Origin: Osmia lignaria lignaria
Lineage: Eukaryota > Arthropoda > Insecta > Hymenoptera > Megachilidae
Assembly (NCBI RefSeq): GCF_051020975.1
Contig: NW_027478171.1
Location: 3,348,001 to 3,412,000 of the forward strand
Direction of reading: 5' to 3'
DNA: 64,000 nt
The position numbers and the translations under genes were made by a program. This document shows positions 24,225 to 38,400 of the stretch, piece after piece (the first letter of the stretch is position 1; every line of letters starts with the position of its first letter). The notes under the pieces are model-generated. The model was not told the DNA's origin. It was given only the letters and a program-made list of their open reading frames with translations, and ran no database searches.

Positions 24225-25930
24225 TTTCCGAGATATTTGCAGATTTATCTCAAGGGAAGGGGCCTGACGGACATATTTCGAGATATTTCTTCTTCTTGTT
24301 GTTCTTCTTCTGCACAGCTAAGCTGGAAGTGGCATTTGCAGCTCGCAATAGTGCAGAGTTATCTCAAAGAAAGGGGCCACGGTGTTTCTGTATCTCTATC
24401 ATGTTGGTGCGGCTTCGGGACTTTTAAATATCTCGATATATCTCGAAAACTACGCTTCTGATCAAAAAATATCATAGAACATAAAAAGTAGGAAACTTAA
24501 TTCTCTACAAAAAAGGTCTCTTAACATTTTGCCATAGCTCGCTTCGTTTCCGAGATATTTGCAGATTTATCTCAAGGGAAGGGGCCTAACGGACATATTT
24601 AGAGATATTTCTTCTTCTTGTTGTTCTTCTTCTGCACAGCTAAACTGGAAGTGGCATTTCCAGCTCGCAATAGTGCAGAGTTATCTCAATGAAAGGGGCC
24701 ACGGTGTTTCTGTATCTCTATTATGTTGGTGCGGCTTCGGAACTTTTAAATATCTTGATATATCTCGAGAACTACGCATCTGATCAAAAACTATCATAGA
24801 ACATAAAAAGTAGGAAACTTAATTCTCTACAAAAAAGGTCTCTTAACATTTTGCCATAGCTCGCGTCGTTTCCGAGATATTTGCAGATTTATCTCAAGGG
24901 AAGGGGCCTAACGGACATATTTCGAGATATTTCTTCTTCTTGTTGTTCTTCTTCTGCACAGCTAAGCTGGAAGTGGCATTTGCAGCTCGCAATAGTGCAG
25001 AGTTATCCCAAAGAAAGGGGCCACGGTGGTTCTGTATCTCTATTATGTTGGTGCGGCTTCGGAACTTTTAAATATCTTGATATATCTCGAGAACTACGCA
25101 TCTGATCAAAAAATATCATACTACATAAAAAGTAGGAAACTTAATTCCCTACAAGAAAGGTCTCTAAATATTTTGCCATAGCTCGCTTCGTTTCCGAGAT
25201 ATTTGCAGATTTATCTCAAGGGAAGGGGCCTGACGGACATATTTCGAGATATTTCTTCTTCTTGTTGTTCTTCTTCTGCACAGCTAAGCTGGAAGTGGCA
25301 TTTGCAGCTCGCAATAGTGCAGAGTTATCTCAAAGAAAGGGGCCACGGTGTTTCTGTATCTCTATCATGTTGGTGCGGCTTCGGGACTTTTAAATATCTC
25401 GATATATCTCGAAAACTACGCTTCTGATCAAAAAATATCATAGAACATAAAAAGTAGGAAACTTAATTCTCTACAAAAAAGGTCTCTTAACATTTTGCCA
25501 TAGCTCGCTTCGTTTCCGAGATATTTGCAGATTTATCTCAAGGGAAGGGGCCTAACGGACATATTTAGAGATATTTCTTCTTCTTGTTGTTCTTCTTCTG
25601 CACAGCTAAACTGGAAGTGGCATTTCCAGCTCGCAATAGTGCAGAGTTATCTCAATGAAAGGGGCCACGGTGTTTCTGTATCTCTATTATGTTGGTGCGG
25701 CTTCGGAACTTTTAAATATCTTGATATATCTCGAGAACTACGCATCTGATCAAAAAATATCATAGAACATAAAAAGTAGGAAACTTAATTCTCTACAAAA
25801 AAGGTCTCTTAACATTTTGCCATAGCTCGCGTCGTTTCCGAGATATTTGCAGATTTATCTCAAGGGAAGGGGCCTAACGGACATATTTCGAGATATTTCT
25901 TCTTCTTGTTGTTCTTCTTCTGCACAGCTA
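24225..25930 (+). repeat. 966-bp trimer duplication
   Basis: The tract from about 24225 to 24964 recurs at about 25191 to 25930 (three units). Shared private variants are TCTATCATGTTGG with TTCGGGAC (anchors 24237 and 25203), and ATATTTAGAGATATT with CTCAATGAAAGG (anchors 24559 and 25525). One difference seen is AAACTATCAT near 24790 against AAAATATCAT in the second copy. Confidence 0.8.
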
Positions 25931-27135
25931 AACTGGAAGTGGCATTTCCAGCTCGCAATAGTGCAGAGTTATCTCAAAGAAAGGAGCCACGGTGTTTCTG
26001 TATCTCTATTATGTTGGTGCGGCTTCGGAACTTTTAAATATCTTGATATATCTCGAGAACTACGCATCTGATCAAAAAATATCATAGAACATGAAAAGTA
26101 GGAAACTTAATTCTCTACAAAAAAGGTCTCTTAACATTTTGCCATAGCTCTCTTCGTTTCCGAGATATTTGCAGATTTATCTCAAGGGAAGGGGCCTGAC
26201 GGACATATTTCGAGATATTTCTTCTTCTTGTTGTTCTTCTTCTGCACAGCTAAGCTCGAAGTGGCATTTGCAGCTCGCAATAGTGCAGAGTTATCTCAAA
26301 GAAAGAGGCCACGGTGTTTCTGTACCTCTATTATGTTGGTGCAGCTTCGGAACTTTTAAATATCTTAATATATCTCGAGAACTACGCATCTGATCAAAAA
26401 ATATCATAGAACGTAAATTGTAGGAAACATTATTGTCTACAAAAAAGGTCTCTTAACATTTTGCCATAGCTCGCTTCGTTTCCGAGATATTTGCAGATTT
26501 ATCTCAAGGGAAGTGGCCTGACGGACATATTTCGAGATATTTCTTCTTCTTGTTGTTCTTCTTCTGCACAGCTAAGCTTGAAGTGGCATTTGCGGCTCGC
26601 ACTAGTGCAGAGTTATCTCAAAGAAAGGGGCCACGGTGTTTCTGTATCTCTATTATGTTGGTGCGGCTTCGGAACTTTTAAATATCTTGATATATCTCGA
26701 GAACTACGCATCTGATCAAAAAATATCATAGAACATAAAAAGTAGGAAACTTAATTCTCTACAAAAAAGATCTCTTAACATTTTGCCATAGCTCGCTTCG
26801 TTTCCGAGATATTTGCAGATTTATCTCAAGGGAAGGGGCCTGACGGACATATTTCGAGATATTTCTTCTTCTTGTTGTTCTTCTTCTGCACAGCTAAGCT
26901 GGAAGTGGCGTTTGCAGCTCGCACTAGTGCAGAGTTATCTCAAAGAAAGGGGCCACGGTGTTTCTGTATCTCTATTATGTTGGTGCGGCTTCGGAACTTT
27001 TAAATATCTTGATATATCTCGAGAACTACGCATCTGATCAAAAAATATCATAGAACATAAAAAGTAGGAAACTTAATTCTCTACAAAAAAGGTCTCTTAA
27101 CATTTTGCCATAGCTCGCTTCGTTTCCGAGATATT

Positions 27136-27276
27136 TGCAGATTTATCTCAAGGGAAGGGGCCTGACGGACATATTTCGAGATATTTCTTCTTCTTGTTGT
27201 TCTTCTTCTGCACAGCTAAGCTGGAAGTGGCATTTGCGGCTCGCACTAGTGCAGAGTTATCTCAAAGAAAGGGGCC
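27136..27276 (+). repeat. Internal 27-bp direct repeat within the monomer (114-bp offset)
   Basis: In the monomer anchored at 27135 the stretch 27136-27162 (TGCAGATTTATCTC then AAGGGAAGGGGCC) is repeated at 27250-27276 (TGCAGAGTTATCTC then AAAGAAAGGGGCC). They match at 24 of 27 positions with no gap. The same pair exists in most units; in the reference unit it is 86-112 and 200-226 with four mismatches. This suggests the 322-bp unit arose partly by an old internal duplication. Confidence 0.85.
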
Positions 27277-30200
27277 ACGGTGTTTCTGTATCTCTATTAT
27301 GTTGGTGCGGCTTCGGAACTTTTAAATATCTCGATATATCTCGAAAACTACGCTTCTGATCAAAAAATATCATAGAACATAAAAAGTAGGAAACTTAATT
27401 CTCTACAAAAAAGGTCTCTCAACATTTTGCCATAGCTCGCTTCGTTTCCGAGATATTTGCAGATATATCTCAAGGGAAGGGGCCTGACGGACATATTTCG
27501 AGATATTTCTTCTTCTTGTTGTTCTTCTTCTGCACAGCTAAGCTGGAAGTGGCATTTACAGCTCGCAATAGTGCAGAGTTATCGCAAAGAAAGGGGCCTC
27601 GGTGTTTCTGTATCTCTATTATGTTGGTGCGGCTTCGGAACTTTTAAATATCTCGATATATCTCGAAAACTACGCTTCTGATCAAAAAATATCATAGAAC
27701 ATAAATTGTAGGAAACATAATTCTCTACAAAAAAGGTCTCTTAACATTTTGCCATAGCTCGCTTCGTTTCCGAGATATTTGCAGATTTATCTCAAGGGAA
27801 GGGGCCTGACGGACATATTTCGAGATATTTCTTCTTCTTGTTGTTCTTCTTCTGCACAGCTAAGCTGGAAGTGGCATTTGCAGCTCGCACTAGTGCAGAG
27901 TTATCTCAAAGAAAGGGGCCACGGTGTTTCTGTATCTCTATTATGTTGGTGCGGCTTCGGAACTTTTAAATATCTCGATATATCTCGAAAACTACGCTTC
28001 TGATCAAAAAATATCATAGAACATAAATTGTAGGAAACATAATTCTCTACAAAAAAGTTCTCTTAACATTTTGCGATAGCTCGCTTCGTTTCCGAGATAT
28101 TTGCAGATTTATCTCTAGGGAAGGGGCCTGACGGACATATTTCGAGATATTTCTTCTTCTTGTTGTTCTTCTTCTGCACAGCTAAGCTGGAAGTGGCATT
28201 TGCGGCTCGCACTAGTGCAGAGTTATCTCAAAGAAAGGGGCCACGGTGTTTCTGTATCTCTATTATGTTGGTGCGGCTTCGGAACTTTTAAATATCTCGA
28301 TATATCTCGAAAACTACGCTTCTGATCAAAAAATATCATAGAACATAAAAAGTAGGAAACTTAATTCTCTACAAAAAAGGTCTCTTAACATTTTGCCATA
28401 GCTCGCGTCGTTTCCGAGATATTTGCAGATTTATCTCAAGGGAAGGGGCCTGACGGACATATTTCGAGATATTTCTTCTTCTTGTTGTTCTTCTTCTGCA
28501 CAGCTAAGCTGGAAGGGGCATTTGCGGCTCGCACTAGTGCAGAGTTATCTCAAAGAAAGGGGCCACGGTGTTTCTGTATCTCTATTATGTTGGTGCGGCT
28601 TCGGAACTTTTAAATATCTCGATATATCTCGAAAACTACGCTTCTGATCAAAAAATATCGTAGCACATAAATTGTAGGAAACATAATTCTCTACAAAAAA
28701 GGTCTCTTAACATTTTGCGATAGCTCGCTTCGTTTCCGAGATATTTGCAGATTTATCTCAAGGGAAGGGGCCTGACGGACATATTTCGAGATATTTCTTC
28801 TTCTTGTTGTTCTTCTTCTGCACAGCTGAGCTGGAAGTGGCATTTACAGCTCGCAATAGTGCAGAGTTATCGCAAAGAAAGGGGCCACGGTGTTTCTGTA
28901 TCTCTATTATGTTGGTGCGGCTTCGGAACTTTTAAATATCTTGATATATCTCGAGAACTACGCATCTGATCAAAAAATATCATAGAACCTGAAAAGTAGG
29001 AAACTTAATTCTCTACAAAAAAGGTCTCTTAACATTTTGCCATAGCTCGCTTCGTTTCCGAGATATTTGCAGATTTATCTCAAGGGAAGGGGCCTGACGG
29101 ACATATTTCGAGATATTTCTTCTTCTTGTTGTTCTTCTTCTGCACAGCTGAGCTGGAAGTGGCATTTGTAGCTCGCAATAGTGCAGAGTTATCCCAAAGA
29201 AAGGGGCCACGGTGTTTCTGTATCTCTATTATGTTGGTGCGGCTTCGGAACTTTTAAATATCTTGATATATCTCGAGAACTACGCATCTGATCAAAAAAT
29301 ATCATAGAACATAAATTGTAGGAAACATAATTCTCTACAAAAAAGGTCTCTTAACATTTTGCGATAGCTCGCTTCGTTTCCGAGATATTTGCAGATTTAT
29401 CTCAAGGGAAGGGGCCTGACGGACATATTTCGAGATATTTCTTCTTCTTGTTGTTCTTCTTCTGCACAGCTAAGCTGGAAGTGGCATTTGCGGCTCGCAC
29501 TAGTGCAGAGTTATCTCAAAGAAAGGGGCCACGGTGTTTCTGTATCTCTATTATGTTGGTGCGGCTTCGGAACTTTTAAATATCTCGATATATCTCGAAA
29601 ACTACGCTTCTGATCAAAAAATATCATAGAACATAAATTGTAGGAAACATAATTCTCTACAAAAAAGGTCTCTTAACATTTTGCCATAGCTCGCTTCGTT
29701 TCCGAGATATTTGCAGATATATCTCAAGGGAAGGGGCCTGACGGACATATTTCGAGATATTTCTTCTTCTTGTTGTTCTTCTTCTGCACAGCTAAGCTGG
29801 AAGTGGCATTTACCGCTCGCAATAGTGCAGAGTTAGCTCAAAGAAAGGGGCCACGGTGTTTCTGTATCTCTATTATGTTGGTGCGGCTTCGGAACTTTTA
29901 AATATCTTGATATATCTCGAGAACTACGCATCTGATCAAAAAATATCATTGAACATGAAAAGTAGGAAACTTAATTCTCTACAAAAAAGGTCTCTTAACA
30001 TTTTGCCATAGCTCGCTTCGTTTCCGAGATATTTGCAGATTTATCACAAGGGAAGGGGCCTGACGGACATATTTCGAGATATTTCTTCTTCTTGTTGTTC
30101 TTCTTCTGCACAGCTAAGCTGGAAGTGGCATTTGCAGCTCGCACTAGTGCAGAGTTATCTCAAAGAAAGGGGCCACGGTGTTTCTGTATCTCTATTATGT

Positions 30201-31179
30201 TGGTGCGGCTTCGGAACTTTTAAATATCTTGATATATCTCGAGAACTACGCATCTGATCAAAAAATATCATAGAACATAAAAAGTAGGAAACTTAATTCT
30301 CTACAAAAAAGGTCTCTTAACATTTTGCCATGGCTCGCTTCGTTTCCGAGATATTTGCAGATTTATCTCAAGGGAAGGGGCCTGACGGACATATTTCGAG
30401 ATATTTCTTCTTCTTGTTGTTCTTCTTCTGCACAGCTAAGCTGGAAGTGGCATTTGCGGCTCGCACTAGTGCAGAGTTATCTCAAAGAAAGGGGCCACGG
30501 TGTTTCTGTATCCCTATTATGTTGGTGCGGCTTCGGAACTTTTAAATATCTTGATATATCTCGAGAACTACGCATCTAATCAAAAAATATCATAGAACAT
30601 AAAAAGTAGGAAACTTAATTCTCTACAAAAAATGTCTCTTAACATTTTGCCATAGCTCTCTTCGTCTCCGAGATATTTGCAGATTTATCTCAAGGGAAGG
30701 GGCCTGACGGACATATTTCGAGATATTTCTACTTCTTGTTGTTCTTCTTCTGCACAGCTAAGCTGGAAGTGGCATTTGCAGCTCGCAATAGTGCAGAGTT
30801 ATCTCAAAGAAAGGGGCCACGGTGTTTCTGTATCTCTATTATGTTGGTGCGGCTTCGGAACTTTTAAATATCTTGATATATCTCGAGAACTACGCATCTG
30901 ATCAAAAAATATCATAGAACATAAAAAGTAGGAAACTTAATTCTCTACAAAAAAGGTCTCTTAACATTTTGCCATAGCTCGCTTCGTTTCCGAGATATTT
31001 GCAGATTTATCTCAAGGGAAGGGGCCTGACGGACATATTTCGAGATATTTCTTCTTCTTGTTGTTCTTCTTCTGCACAGCTAAGCTGGAAGTGGCATTTG
31101 CGGCTCGCACTAGTGCAGAGTTATCTCAAAGAAAGGGGCCACGGTGTTTCTGTATCCCTATTATGTTGGTGCGGCTTCG

Positions 31180-32467
31180 GAACTTTTAAATATCTCGATA
31201 TATCTCGAAAACTACGCTTCTGATCAAAAAATATCATAGAACATAAATTGTAGGAAACATAATTCTCTACAAAAAATGTCTCTTAACATTTTGCCATAGC
31301 TCGCTTCGTTTCCGAGATATTTGCAGATTCAGCTCAAAGGAACTGGCCTGACGGACATATTTCGAGATATTTCTTCTTCTTGTTGTTCTTCCTCTGCACA
31401 GCTAAGCTGGAAGTGGCATTTGCAGCTCGCAATAGTGCAGAGTTATCTCAAAGAAAGGGGCCACGGTGTTTCTGTATCTCTATTATGTTGGTGCGGCTTC
31501 GGAACTTTTAAATATCTTGATATATCTCGAGAACTACGCATCTGATCAAAAAATATCATAGAACATAAAAAGTAGGAAACTTAATTCTCTACAAAAAAGG
31601 TCTCTTAACATTTTACCATAGCTCGCTTCGTTTCCGAGATATTTGCAGATTTATCTCAAGGGACGGGGCCTGACGGACATATTTCGAGATATTTCTTCTT
31701 CTTGTTGTTCTTCTTCTGCACAGCTAAGCTGGAAGTGGCATTTGCGGCTCGCACTTTTGCAGAGTTATCTCAAAGAAAGGGGCCACGGTGTTTCTGTATC
31801 TCTATTATGTTGGTGCGGCTTTGGAACTTTTAAATATCTCGATATATCTCGAAAACTACGCTTCTGATCAAAAAATATCATAGAACATAAATTGTAGGAA
31901 ACATAATTCTCTACAAAAAATGTCTCTTAACATTTTGCCATAGCTCGCTTCGTTTCCGAGATATTTGCAGATTCAGCTCAAAGGAACTGGCCTGACGGAC
32001 ATATTTCGAGATATTTCTTCTTCTTGTTGTTCTTCCTCTGCACAGCTAAGCTGGAAGTGGCATTTGCAGCTCGCAATAGTGCAGAGTTATCTCAAAGAAA
32101 GGGGCCACGGTGTTTCTGTATCTCTATTATGTTGGTGCGGCTTCGGAACTTTTAAATATCTTGATATATCTCGAGAACTACGCATCTGATCAAAAAATAT
32201 CATAGAACATAAAAAGTAGGAAACTTAATTCTCTACAAAAAAGGTCTCTTAACATTTTACCATAGCTCGCTTCGTTTCCGAGATATTTGCAGATTTATCT
32301 CAAGGGACGGGGCCTGACGGACATATTTCGAGATATTTCTTCTTCTTGTTGTTCTTCTTCTGCACAGCTAAGCTGGAAGTGGCATTTGCGGCTCGCACTT
32401 TTGCAGAGTTATCTCAAAGAAAGGGGCCACGGTGTTTCTGTATCTCTATTATGTTGGTGCGGCTTTG
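31180..32467 (+). repeat. 644-bp dimer tandem duplication
   Basis: Bases about 31180-31823 are repeated at about 31824-32467, and similarity runs on to about 32560. Shared private marks are CAAAAAATGTCTC, TTTTACCATAGC, GGGACGGGGCC, GCACTTTTGCAG and GGCTTTGGAAC. I saw no difference between the two copies in these marks. The first dimer half carries the CAGCTCAAAGGAACTGG variant (31321 and 31965). Confidence 0.85.
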
Positions 32468-35420
32468 GAACTTTTAAATATCTCGATATATCTCGAAAAC
32501 TACGCTTCTGATCAAAAAATATCATAGAACATAAATTGTAGGAAACATAATTCTCTACAAAAAAGGTCTCTTAACATTTTGCCATAGCTCGCTTCGTTTC
32601 CGAGATATTTGCAGATATATCTCAAAGGAAGGGGCCTGACGGACATATTTCGAGATATTTCTTCTTCTTGTTGTTCTTCTTCTGCACAGCTAAGCTGGAA
32701 GTGGCATTTACAGCTAGCAATAGTGCAGAGTTATCTCAAAGAAAGGGGCCACGGTGTTTCTGTATCTCTATTATGTTGGTGCGGCTTCGGAACTTTTAAA
32801 TATCTTGATATATCTCGAGAACTACGCATCTGATCAAAAAATATCATAGAACATGAAAAGTAGGAAACTTAATTCTCTACAAAAAAGGTCTCTTAACATT
32901 TTGCCATAGCTTTCTTCGTTTCCGAGATATTTGCAGATTTATCTCAAGGGAAGGGGCCTGACGGACATATTTCGAGATATTTCTACTTCTTGTTGTTCTT
33001 CTTCTGCACAGCTAAGCTGGAAGTGGCATTTGCAGCTCGCAATAGTGCAGAGTTATCTCAAAGAAAGGGGCCACGGTGTTTCTGTATCTCTATTATGTTG
33101 GTGCGGCTTCGGAACTTTTAAATATCTTGATATATCTCGAGAACTACGCGTCTGATCAAAAAATATCATAGAACATAAAAAGTAGGAAACATAATTCTCT
33201 ACAAAAACGGTCTCTTAACATTTTGCCATAGCTCGCTTCGTTTCCGAGATATTTGCAGATATATCTCAAGGGAAGGGGCCTGACGGACATATTTCGAGAT
33301 ATTTCTTCTTCTTGTTGTTCTTCTTCTGCACAGCTAAGCTGGAAGTGGCATTTGCGGCTCGCACTGGTGCACAGTTATCTCAAAGAAAGGGGCCACGGTG
33401 TTTCTGTATCTCTATTATGTTGGTGCGTCTTCGGAACTTTTAAATATTTCGATATATCTCGAAAACTACGCTTCTGATCAAAAAATATCATAGAACGTAA
33501 ATTGTAGGAAATATTATTGTCTACAAAAAAGGTCTCTTAACGTTTTGCCATAGCTCGCTTCGTTTCCGAGATATTTGCAGATTCATCTCAAGGGAAGGGG
33601 TCTGACGGACATATTTCGAGATATTTCTTCTTCTTGTTGTTCTTCTTCTGCACAGCTAAGCTCGAAGTGGCATTTGCAGCTCGCAATAGTGCAGAGTTAT
33701 CTCAAAGAAAGAGGCCACGGTGTTTCTGTACCTCTATTATGTTGGTGCAGCTTCGGAACTTTTAAATATCTTGATATATCTCGAGAACTACGCATCTGAT
33801 CAAAAAATATCATCGAACATAAAAAGTAGGAAACTTAATTCTCTACAAAAAAGGTCTCTTAACATTTTGCCATAGCTCGCTTCGTTTCCGAGATATTTGC
33901 AGATTTATCTCAAGGGAAGTGGCCTGACGGACATATTTCGAGATATTTCTTCTTCTTGTTGTTCTTCTTCTGCACAGCTAAGCTGGAAGTGGCATTTGCA
34001 GCTCGCAATAGTGCAGAGTTATCCCAAAGAAAGGGGCCACGGTGTTTCTGTATCTCTATTATGTTGGTGCGGCTTCGGAACTTTTAAATATCTCGATATA
34101 TCTCGAAAACTACGCATCTGATCAAAAAATATCATAGAACATAAAAAGTAGGCAACTTAATTCTCTACAAAAAAGGTCTCTTATCATTTTGCCATAGCTC
34201 TCTTCGTTTCCGAGATATTTGCAGATTTATCTCAAGGGAAGGGGCCTGACGGACATATTTCGAGATATTTCTTCTTCTTGTTGTTCTTCTTCTGCACAGC
34301 TAAGCTGGAAGTGGCATTTGCGGCTCGCACTAGTGCAGAGTTATCTCAAAGAAAGGGGCCACGGTGATTCTGTATCTCTATTATGTTGGTGCGGCTTCGG
34401 AACTTTTAAATATCTCGATATATCTCGAAAACTACGCTTCTGATCAAAAAATATCATAGAACATAAATTGTAGGAAACATAATTCTCTACAAAAAACGTC
34501 TCTTAACATTTTGCCATAGCTCGCTTCGTTTCCGAGATATTTGCAGATTTATCTCAAGGGAAGTGGCCTGACGGACATATTTCGAGATATTTCTTCTTCT
34601 TGTTGTTCTTCTTCTGCACAGCTAAGCTGGAAGTGGCATTTGCGGCTCGCACTAGTGCAGAGTTATCTCAGAGAAAGGGGCCACGGTGTTTCTGTATCCC
34701 TATTATGTTGGTGCGGCTTCGGAACTTTTGAATATCTCGATATATCTCGAAAACTACGCTTCTGATCAAAAAATATCATAGAACATAAATTGTAGGAAAC
34801 ATAATTCTCTACAAAAAACGTCTCTCAACATTTTGCCATAGCTCGCTTCGTTTCCGAGATATTTGCAGATTCAGCTCAAAGGAACTGGCCTGACGGACAT
34901 ATTTCGAGATATTTCTTCTTCTTGTTGTTCTTCTTCTGCACAGCTAAGCTGGAAGTGGCATTTACAGCTCGCAATAGTGCAGAGCTATCTCAAAGAAAGG
35001 GGCCACGGTGTTTCTGTATCTCTATTATGTTGGTGCGGCTTCGGAACTTTTAAATATCTTGATATATCTCGAGAACTACGCATCTGATCAAAAAATATCA
35101 TAGAGCATAAAAAGTAGGAAACCTAATTCTCTACAAAAAAGGTCTCTTAACATTTTGCCATAGCTCGCTTCGTTTCCGAGATATTTGCAGATTTATCTCA
35201 AGGGAAGGGGCCTGACGGACATATTTCGAGATATTTCTTCTTCTTGTTGTTCTTCTTCTGCACAGCTAAGCTGGAAGTGGCATTTGCGGCTCGCACTAGT
35301 GCAGAGTTATCTCAAAGAAAGGGGCCACGATGTTTCTGTATCTCTATTATGTTGGTGCGGCTTCGGAACTTTTAAATATCTCGATATATCTCGAAAACTA
35401 CGCATCTGATCAAAAAATAT

Positions 35421-38400
35421 CATATAACATAAAAAGTAGGCAACTTAATTCTCTACAAAAAAGGTCTCTTATCATTTTACCATAGCTCTCTTCGTTTCCG
35501 AGATATTTGCAGATTTATCTCAAGGGAAGGGGCCTGACGGACATATTTCGAGATATTTCTTCTTCTTGTTGTTCTTCTTCTGCACAGCTAAGCTGGAAGT
35601 GGCATTTGCAGCTCGCAATTGTGCAGAGTTATCTCAAAGAGGGGGGCCACGGTGTTTCTGTATATCTATTATGTTGGTGCGGCTTCGGAACTTTTAAATA
35701 TCTCGATATATCTCGAAAACTACGCTTCTGATCAATAAATATCATACAACATAAATTGTAGGAAACATAATTCTCTACAAAAAAGGTCTCTTAACATTTT
35801 GCCATAGCTCGTTTCGTTTCCGAGATATTTGCAGATTTATCTCAAGGGAAGGGTCCTGATGGACATATTTCGAGATATTTCTTCTTCTTGTTGTTCTTCT
35901 TCTGCACAGCTAAACTGGAAGTGGCATTTCCAGCTCGCAATAGTGCAGAGTTATCTCAAAGAGAGGGGCCACGGTGTTTCTGTATCTCTATTATGTTGGT
36001 GCGGCTTCGGAACTTTTAAATATCTTGATATATCTCGAGAACTACGCATCTGATCAAAAAATATCATAGAACATAAATTGTAGGAAACATAATTCTCTAC
36101 CAAAAAGGTCTCTTAACATTTTGCCATAGCTAGCTTCGTTTCCGAGATACTTGCCGATTTATCTCAAGGGAAGGGGCCTGACGGACATATTTCGAGATAT
36201 TTCTTCTTCTTGTTGTTCTTCTTCTGCACAGCTAAGCTGGAAGTGGCATTTGCAGCTCGCAATTGTGCAGAGTTATCTCAAAGAGGGGGGCCACGGTGTT
36301 TCTGTATATCTATTATGTTGGTGCGGCTTCGGAACTTTTAAATATCTCGATATATCTCGAAAACTACGCTTCTGATCAAAAAATATCATAGAACATAAAT
36401 TGTAGGAAACATAATTCTCTACAAAAAAGGTCTCTTAACATTTTGCCATAGCTCGCTACGTTTCCGAGATATTTGCAGATTTATCTCAAGGTAAGGGGCC
36501 TGACGGACATATTTCGAGATATTTCTTCTTCTTGTTGTTCTTCTTCTGCACAGCTAAGCTGGAAGTGGCATTTGCAGCTCGCAATAGTGCAGAGTTATCG
36601 CAAAGAAAGGGGCCACGGTGTTTCTGTATCTCTATTATGTTGGTGCGGCTTCGGAACTTTTAAATATCTTGATATATCTCGAGAACTACGCCTCTGATCG
36701 AAAAATATCATAGAACATAAAAAGTAGGAAACTTAATTCTCTACAAAAAAGGTCTCTTAACATTTTGCCGTAGCTCGCTTCGTTTCCGAGATATTTGCAG
36801 ATTTATCTCAAGGGAAGGGGCCTGACGGACATATTTCGAAATATTTCTTATTCTTGTTGTTCTTCTTCTGCACAGCTAAGCTGGAAGTGGCATTTGCAGC
36901 TCGCAATAGTGCAGACTTATCTCAAAGAAAGGGGCCACGGTGTTTCTGTACCTCTATTATGTTGGTGCGGCTTCGGAACTTTTAAATATCTCGATATATC
37001 TCGAGAACTACGCCTCTGATCGAAAAATATCATATAACATAAAAAGTAGGCAACTTAATTCTCTACAAAAAAGGTCTCTTATCATTTTACCATAGCTCTC
37101 TTCGTTTCCGAGATATTTGCAGATTTATCTCAAGGGAAGGGGCCTGACGGACATATTTCGAGATATTTCTTCTTCTTGTTGTTCTTCTTCTGCACAGCTA
37201 AGCTGGAAGTGGCATTTGCAGCTCGCAATTGTGCAGAGTTATCTCAAAGAGGGGGGCCACGGTGTTTCTGTATATCTATTATGTTGGTGCGGCTTCGGAA
37301 CTTTCAAATATCTCGATATATCTCGAAAACTACGCTTCTGATCAATAAATATCATACAACATAAATTGTAGGAAACATAATTCTCTACAAAAAAGGTCTC
37401 TTAACATTTTGCCATAGCTCGTTTCGTTTCCGAGATATTTGCAGATTCATCTCAAGGGAAGGGTCCTGATGGACATATTTCGAGATATTTCTTCTTCTTG
37501 TTGTTCTTCTTCTGCACAGCTAAACTGGAAGTGGCATTTCCAGCTCGCAATAGTGCAGAGTTATCTCAAAGAGAGGGGCCACGGTGTTTCTGTATCTCTA
37601 TTATGTTGGTGCGGCTTCGGAACTTTTAAATATCTTGATATATCTCGAGAACTACGCATCTGATCAAAAAATATCATAGAACATAAATTGTAGGAAACAT
37701 AATTCTCTACCAAAAAGGTCTCTTAACATTTTGCCATAGCTCGCTTCGTTTCCGAGATACTTGCCGATTTATCTCAAGGGAAGGGGCCTGACGGACATAT
37801 TTCGAGATATTTCTTCTTCTTGTTGTTCTTCTTCTGCACAGCTAAGCTGGAAGTGGCATTTGCAGCTCGCAATTGTGCAGAGTTATCTCAAAGAGGGGGG
37901 CCACGGTGTTTCTGTATATCTATTATGTTGGTGCGGCTTCGGAACTTTTAAATATCTCGATATATCTCGAAAACTACGCTTCTGATCAAAAAATATCATA
38001 GAACATAAATTGTAGGAAACATAATTCTCTACAAAAAAGGTCTCTTAACATTTTGCCATAGCTCGCTACGTTTCCGAGATATTTGCAGATTTATCTCAAG
38101 GTAAGGGGCCTGACGGACATATTTCGAGATATTTCTTCTTCTTGTTGTTCTTCTTCTGCACAGCTAAGCTGGAAGTGGCATTTGCAGCTCGCAATAGTGC
38201 AGAGTTATCGCAAAGAAAGGGGCCACGGTGTTTCTGTATCTCTATTATGTTGGTGCGGCTTCGGAACTTTTAAATATCTTGATATATCTCGAGAACTACG
38301 CCTCTGATCGAAAAATATCATAGCACATAAAAAGTAGGAAACTTAATTCTCTACAAAAAAGGTCTCTTAACATTTTGCCGTAGCTCGCTTCGTTTCCGAG

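Larger units (their letters stand above)
24213..35160 (+). repeat. Array region III: units close to the consensus plus dimer and trimer blocks
   Basis: This region has thirty-four monomers (anchors 24237 to 34863), most close to the common form. It holds the last CAGCTCAAAGGAACTGG unit of the window (34863) and isolated copies of region I subfamilies (26169 and 33575 with AAGCTCGAAGTGG; 33253 with GTGCGTCTTCGG). This suggests exchange or conversion with the left part of the array. It also contains GCGATAGCTCGC variants every 644 bases (28101, 28745, 29389) and a 644-bp dimer at 31.2-32.5 kb. Confidence 0.85.
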
